Assembly (NCBI GenBank): GCA_027021185.1
Contig: JALUUU010000261.1
Coordinates: forward strand, 1-21,655
DNA length: 21,655 nt
Direction: 5' to 3'
Source of the DNA: an archaeon
Lineage (GTDB): Archaea; Hydrothermarchaeota; Hydrothermarchaeia; Hydrothermarchaeales; JALUUU01
Both the position numbers and the translations under genes were made by a program. Below are positions 20,456 to 21,655 of this stretch, in pieces (positions within the stretch are counted from its first letter, which is position 1; every line of letters begins with the position of its first letter). The notes beneath the pieces were generated by a model that saw only the letters and a list, made by a program, of their open reading frames with translations, did no database searches and had not been told where the DNA came from.

Positions 20456-20707
20456 ATGGAAGAAGATCAGAGAAAATTAGTTGCCGAGTTAAGAGGACTA
20501 CTGCAAGAGTTCAAAAGCCTCAATGGGGGCTACCATAAATTGGATAAAGAGTACATGCGTTTGCTGAAAGGCATGGAAAAAATTGCCATTAAGATCCACA
20601 ACGACACAATAAAGGAAGTGGGGAGGGAAGACAAAGAGCTTGAGGGCATAATTAAAAACCTCAGGCTCAAGAACACCTGGATGACTTTTCACAGTTTCAG
20701 GATATGA
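20456..20707 (+). CDS. Small coiled-coil protein, 83 aa, unrecognised
   Basis: A short protein that is almost wholly helical and charged: QRKLVAELRGLLQEFKSL (5-22), KEYMRLLKGMEKIAIKIHND (31-50), and VGREDKELEGIIKNLRLK (55-72). Leucine/isoleucine heptads suggest a coiled coil or small helical bundle. There is no membrane segment, Cys pair or recognised domain. ATG 20456 has no clear Shine-Dalgarno, but a TCTTTAAG element (20421-20428) is centred about 30 bases upstream, fitting a leaderless or short-leader message. It converges with the opposing nuclease-like gene, whose stop lies 47 bases beyond. The function is unknown. Confidence 0.65.
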   Translation: MEEDQRKLVAELRGLLQEFKSLNGGYHKLDKEYMRLLKGMEKIAIKIHNDTIKEVGREDKELEGIIKNLRLKNTWMTFHSFRI

Positions 20708-20753
20708 CATTATGTGGGATAGTTCAGCTATGCTTTGAAGTGGACAGTGCCGG

Positions 20754-21242
20754 CTATTTGTTTATCCCTATTTCAATTTCTCTGATTAAGTCCGGTATCT
20801 CGTTTTCCGTGATTATCTGAAATTCCCTGAGAGCCCTTCCAACCTTAAGATAACTTTGAATATTCTCGTATTGCTTTGATTTCCTGCTTCCAGGCTTATT
20901 TGTCTCCCTTTTTTGTGTGATAATGAACAATTTTGCCTTCTCAATTCTGATAGGTGTATCACCCTTACTGCATACTTCAGACAGGTCTGTTGCGCAAATG
21001 ATTCCGATTATCTTTTTAGGGGTGGGGGCACCGGTCTCTATTTCAATGATGTATCTGACGGCGTCTTCTTTTAGGACAACAAAATCAGCATCTGAGAGCT
21101 GAGTGCTTCTCGTCAAAACCTTTTTGTCAAGGAAAAGGGGAACCTTGTTTGCGCCGTGGGAATGTCTGTACTCGATGTTTTTAGAGTCTAAGTTTCTGCT
21201 GATTTTATCCCGCACCTTTTTATGCCAACGGCCTTCTCCCAT
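20754..21242 (-). CDS. Hypothetical protein with a PD-(D/E)xK nuclease-like core
   Basis: A 162-aa soluble basic protein. Residues 47-72 read TQLSDADFVVLKEDAVRYII, then EIETGA. This is an Asp on a strand, a hairpin, then E-I-E on the next strand, as in restriction-endonuclease-like folds, with Glu69 where many members have Lys. KKVRDKISRNL at the start could be the leading helix, whose Glu is often catalytic but is absent here. KAKLFIITQ (103-111) is a later core strand. The assignment is tentative; it could be a DNA-repair or defence nuclease, or an inactive relative. The ATG at 21242 has GAGGGG only two bases upstream and no clear promoter. Its neighbours are a coiled-coil gene (convergent) and a divergent response regulator. 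Confidence 0.6.
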   Translation of the reverse strand: MGEGRWHKKVRDKISRNLDSKNIEYRHSHGANKVPLFLDKKVLTRSTQLSDADFVVLKEDAVRYIIEIETGAPTPKKIIGIICATDLSEVCSKGDTPIRIEKAKLFIITQKRETNKPGSRKSKQYENIQSYLKVGRALREFQIITENEIPDLIREIEIGINK

Positions 21243-21310
21243 GCCCCTCTGTTTAGCTCTAGCGTACTAATTTCTTTCCCCCTTTTCCAGGGGCAGCTTC
21301 AAGGTGGGCA

Positions 21311-21320
21311 TAAATTATAA
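21311..21320 (+). promoter_or_regulatory. TATA-like box upstream of the response regulator
   Basis: TAAATTATAA would start transcription near 21342, giving a leader of about 60 bases that contains the GGGGGAGTGG ribosome binding site. Confidence 0.4.
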
Positions 21321-21401
21321 GTCCTATTACAGGGAAAGATATTGTGTTGCCATTCAGCATCATGGCCGTCCCGAAGATCTGCTCTGATGGGGGAGTGGAT
21401 T

Positions 21402-21655
21402 ATGCGCAGGATAATGGTTGTGGATGACGATGAGGACATTCTCCGAGTGGTAAGTGAGAAGCTGCGCTGGGCTGGATACGAGGTCATAACCGTCAACAAC
21501 GGCAGAGAAGGCCTCGAGAAGGCTTTGAGGGATAAACCAGATCTTGTTCTCCTCGATATTATGATGCCAGACCTCGACGGCCTCGAGGTTTGCCGTGAGA
21601 TCAAAACAAATCCAGACACCATGCACATTAAGGTCGCTGTGTTCACCTTCAGCGG
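21402..21655 (+). CDS. CheY-like response regulator, 3'-partial
   Basis: The receiver domain of a two-component response regulator, cut by the window end after 84 codons. It begins MRRIMVVDDDEDILRVVSEK, with the acidic pocket Asp8, Asp9 and Asp10. The phosphorylation site is in LVLLDIMMPDLDGLEVC, with the acceptor Asp near residue 53, and the last visible residues KVAVFTFSG approach the conserved Thr/Ser strand. Whether an output domain follows cannot be seen. ATG 21402 is chosen because GGAGTGG lies a few bases upstream and the receiver fold normally starts here; the in-frame ATG 21387 would add five residues and overlap that site. No histidine kinase is in the window. The PAS-GAF protein about 2 kb upstream has no kinase domain, so it is not an obvious partner. 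Confidence 0.9.
   Translation, partial: MRRIMVVDDDEDILRVVSEKLRWAGYEVITVNNGREGLEKALRDKPDLVLLDIMMPDLDGLEVCREIKTNPDTMHIKVAVFTFS

Noticed and set aside
21362..21427. Short plus-strand frame MAVPKICSDGGVDYAQ overlapping the response regulator start
   Set aside because: It is out of frame with the receiver domain and lacks its own ribosome binding site. The regulator start is clearly better.
1..21655. CRISPR arrays, tRNA or rRNA genes
   Set aside because: I read both strands for regularly spaced repeats, tRNA cloverleaf elements (GGTTCRANNCC-type T-loops with paired arms) and rRNA signatures and found none.

Overview
The window looks like a piece of chromosome from a thermophilic or anaerobic archaeon of euryarchaeal type. 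I could not settle the lineage. The evidence is the gene content: AMP phosphorylase of the archaeal NMP pathway, a DUF63 membrane protein, a CxxxY-type CcmE, an Lrp-TRASH regulator, HtpX, and an AglD/LPG-synthase-like membrane protein. Many genes also have a TATA-like box about 25-30 bases before the start codon and no leader or a very short one, which is archaeal promoter architecture. Other genes carry GGAGG/GGTGAT-type ribosome binding sites.

Layout. 1-609: the end of a CcdA-like thiol-disulfide transporter broken by two +1 frameshifts. 651-3142: an HPr-kinase-like P-loop protein followed by AMP phosphorylase (minus strand). 3388-5328: Rieske Fe-S protein, a 94-aa cysteine protein, a universal stress protein and the haem chaperone CcmE (minus). 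5497-6795: a DUF5676-like membrane protein and a geranylgeranyl-reductase-family flavoprotein (minus). 6947-7982: a 22-residue cysteine microprotein and HtpX (minus). 8206-9183: a lone plus-strand flippase-like membrane protein. 9186-12465: a thioredoxin-like protein, CcmF and a second thioredoxin-like protein in one overlapping operon (minus). 12614-13453: DUF63. 13503-16433: a copper operon read as a 53-aa ORF, CopA, a second copy of the 22-residue microprotein and a 47-aa YHS protein (minus). 16698-17288: the divergent Lrp-TRASH regulator. 17535-18056: OsmC-like protein. 18108-19463: a possible 55-aa gene and a membrane PAS-GAF sensor. 19464-20455: a gene-poor stretch with hairpins, one small basic protein and a possible gene remnant. 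20456-21655: a small coiled-coil protein, a nuclease-like hypothetical, and the start of a response regulator.

Two themes connect the genes. The first is c-type cytochrome maturation: CcdA, CcmE with a Cys haem ligand, CcmF and two extracytoplasmic thioredoxins, with an orphan Rieske protein nearby. The second is copper handling: CopA, YHS and Lrp-TRASH. The most unusual feature is the pair of 22-residue proteins ending in ACKCHKSCM, too short for ordinary gene callers. One lies in the copper operon and the other leads the htpX operon. A 14-15 bp element shared by three promoters (ccmE, thioredoxin-ccmF and microprotein-htpX) may link the two themes in one regulon.
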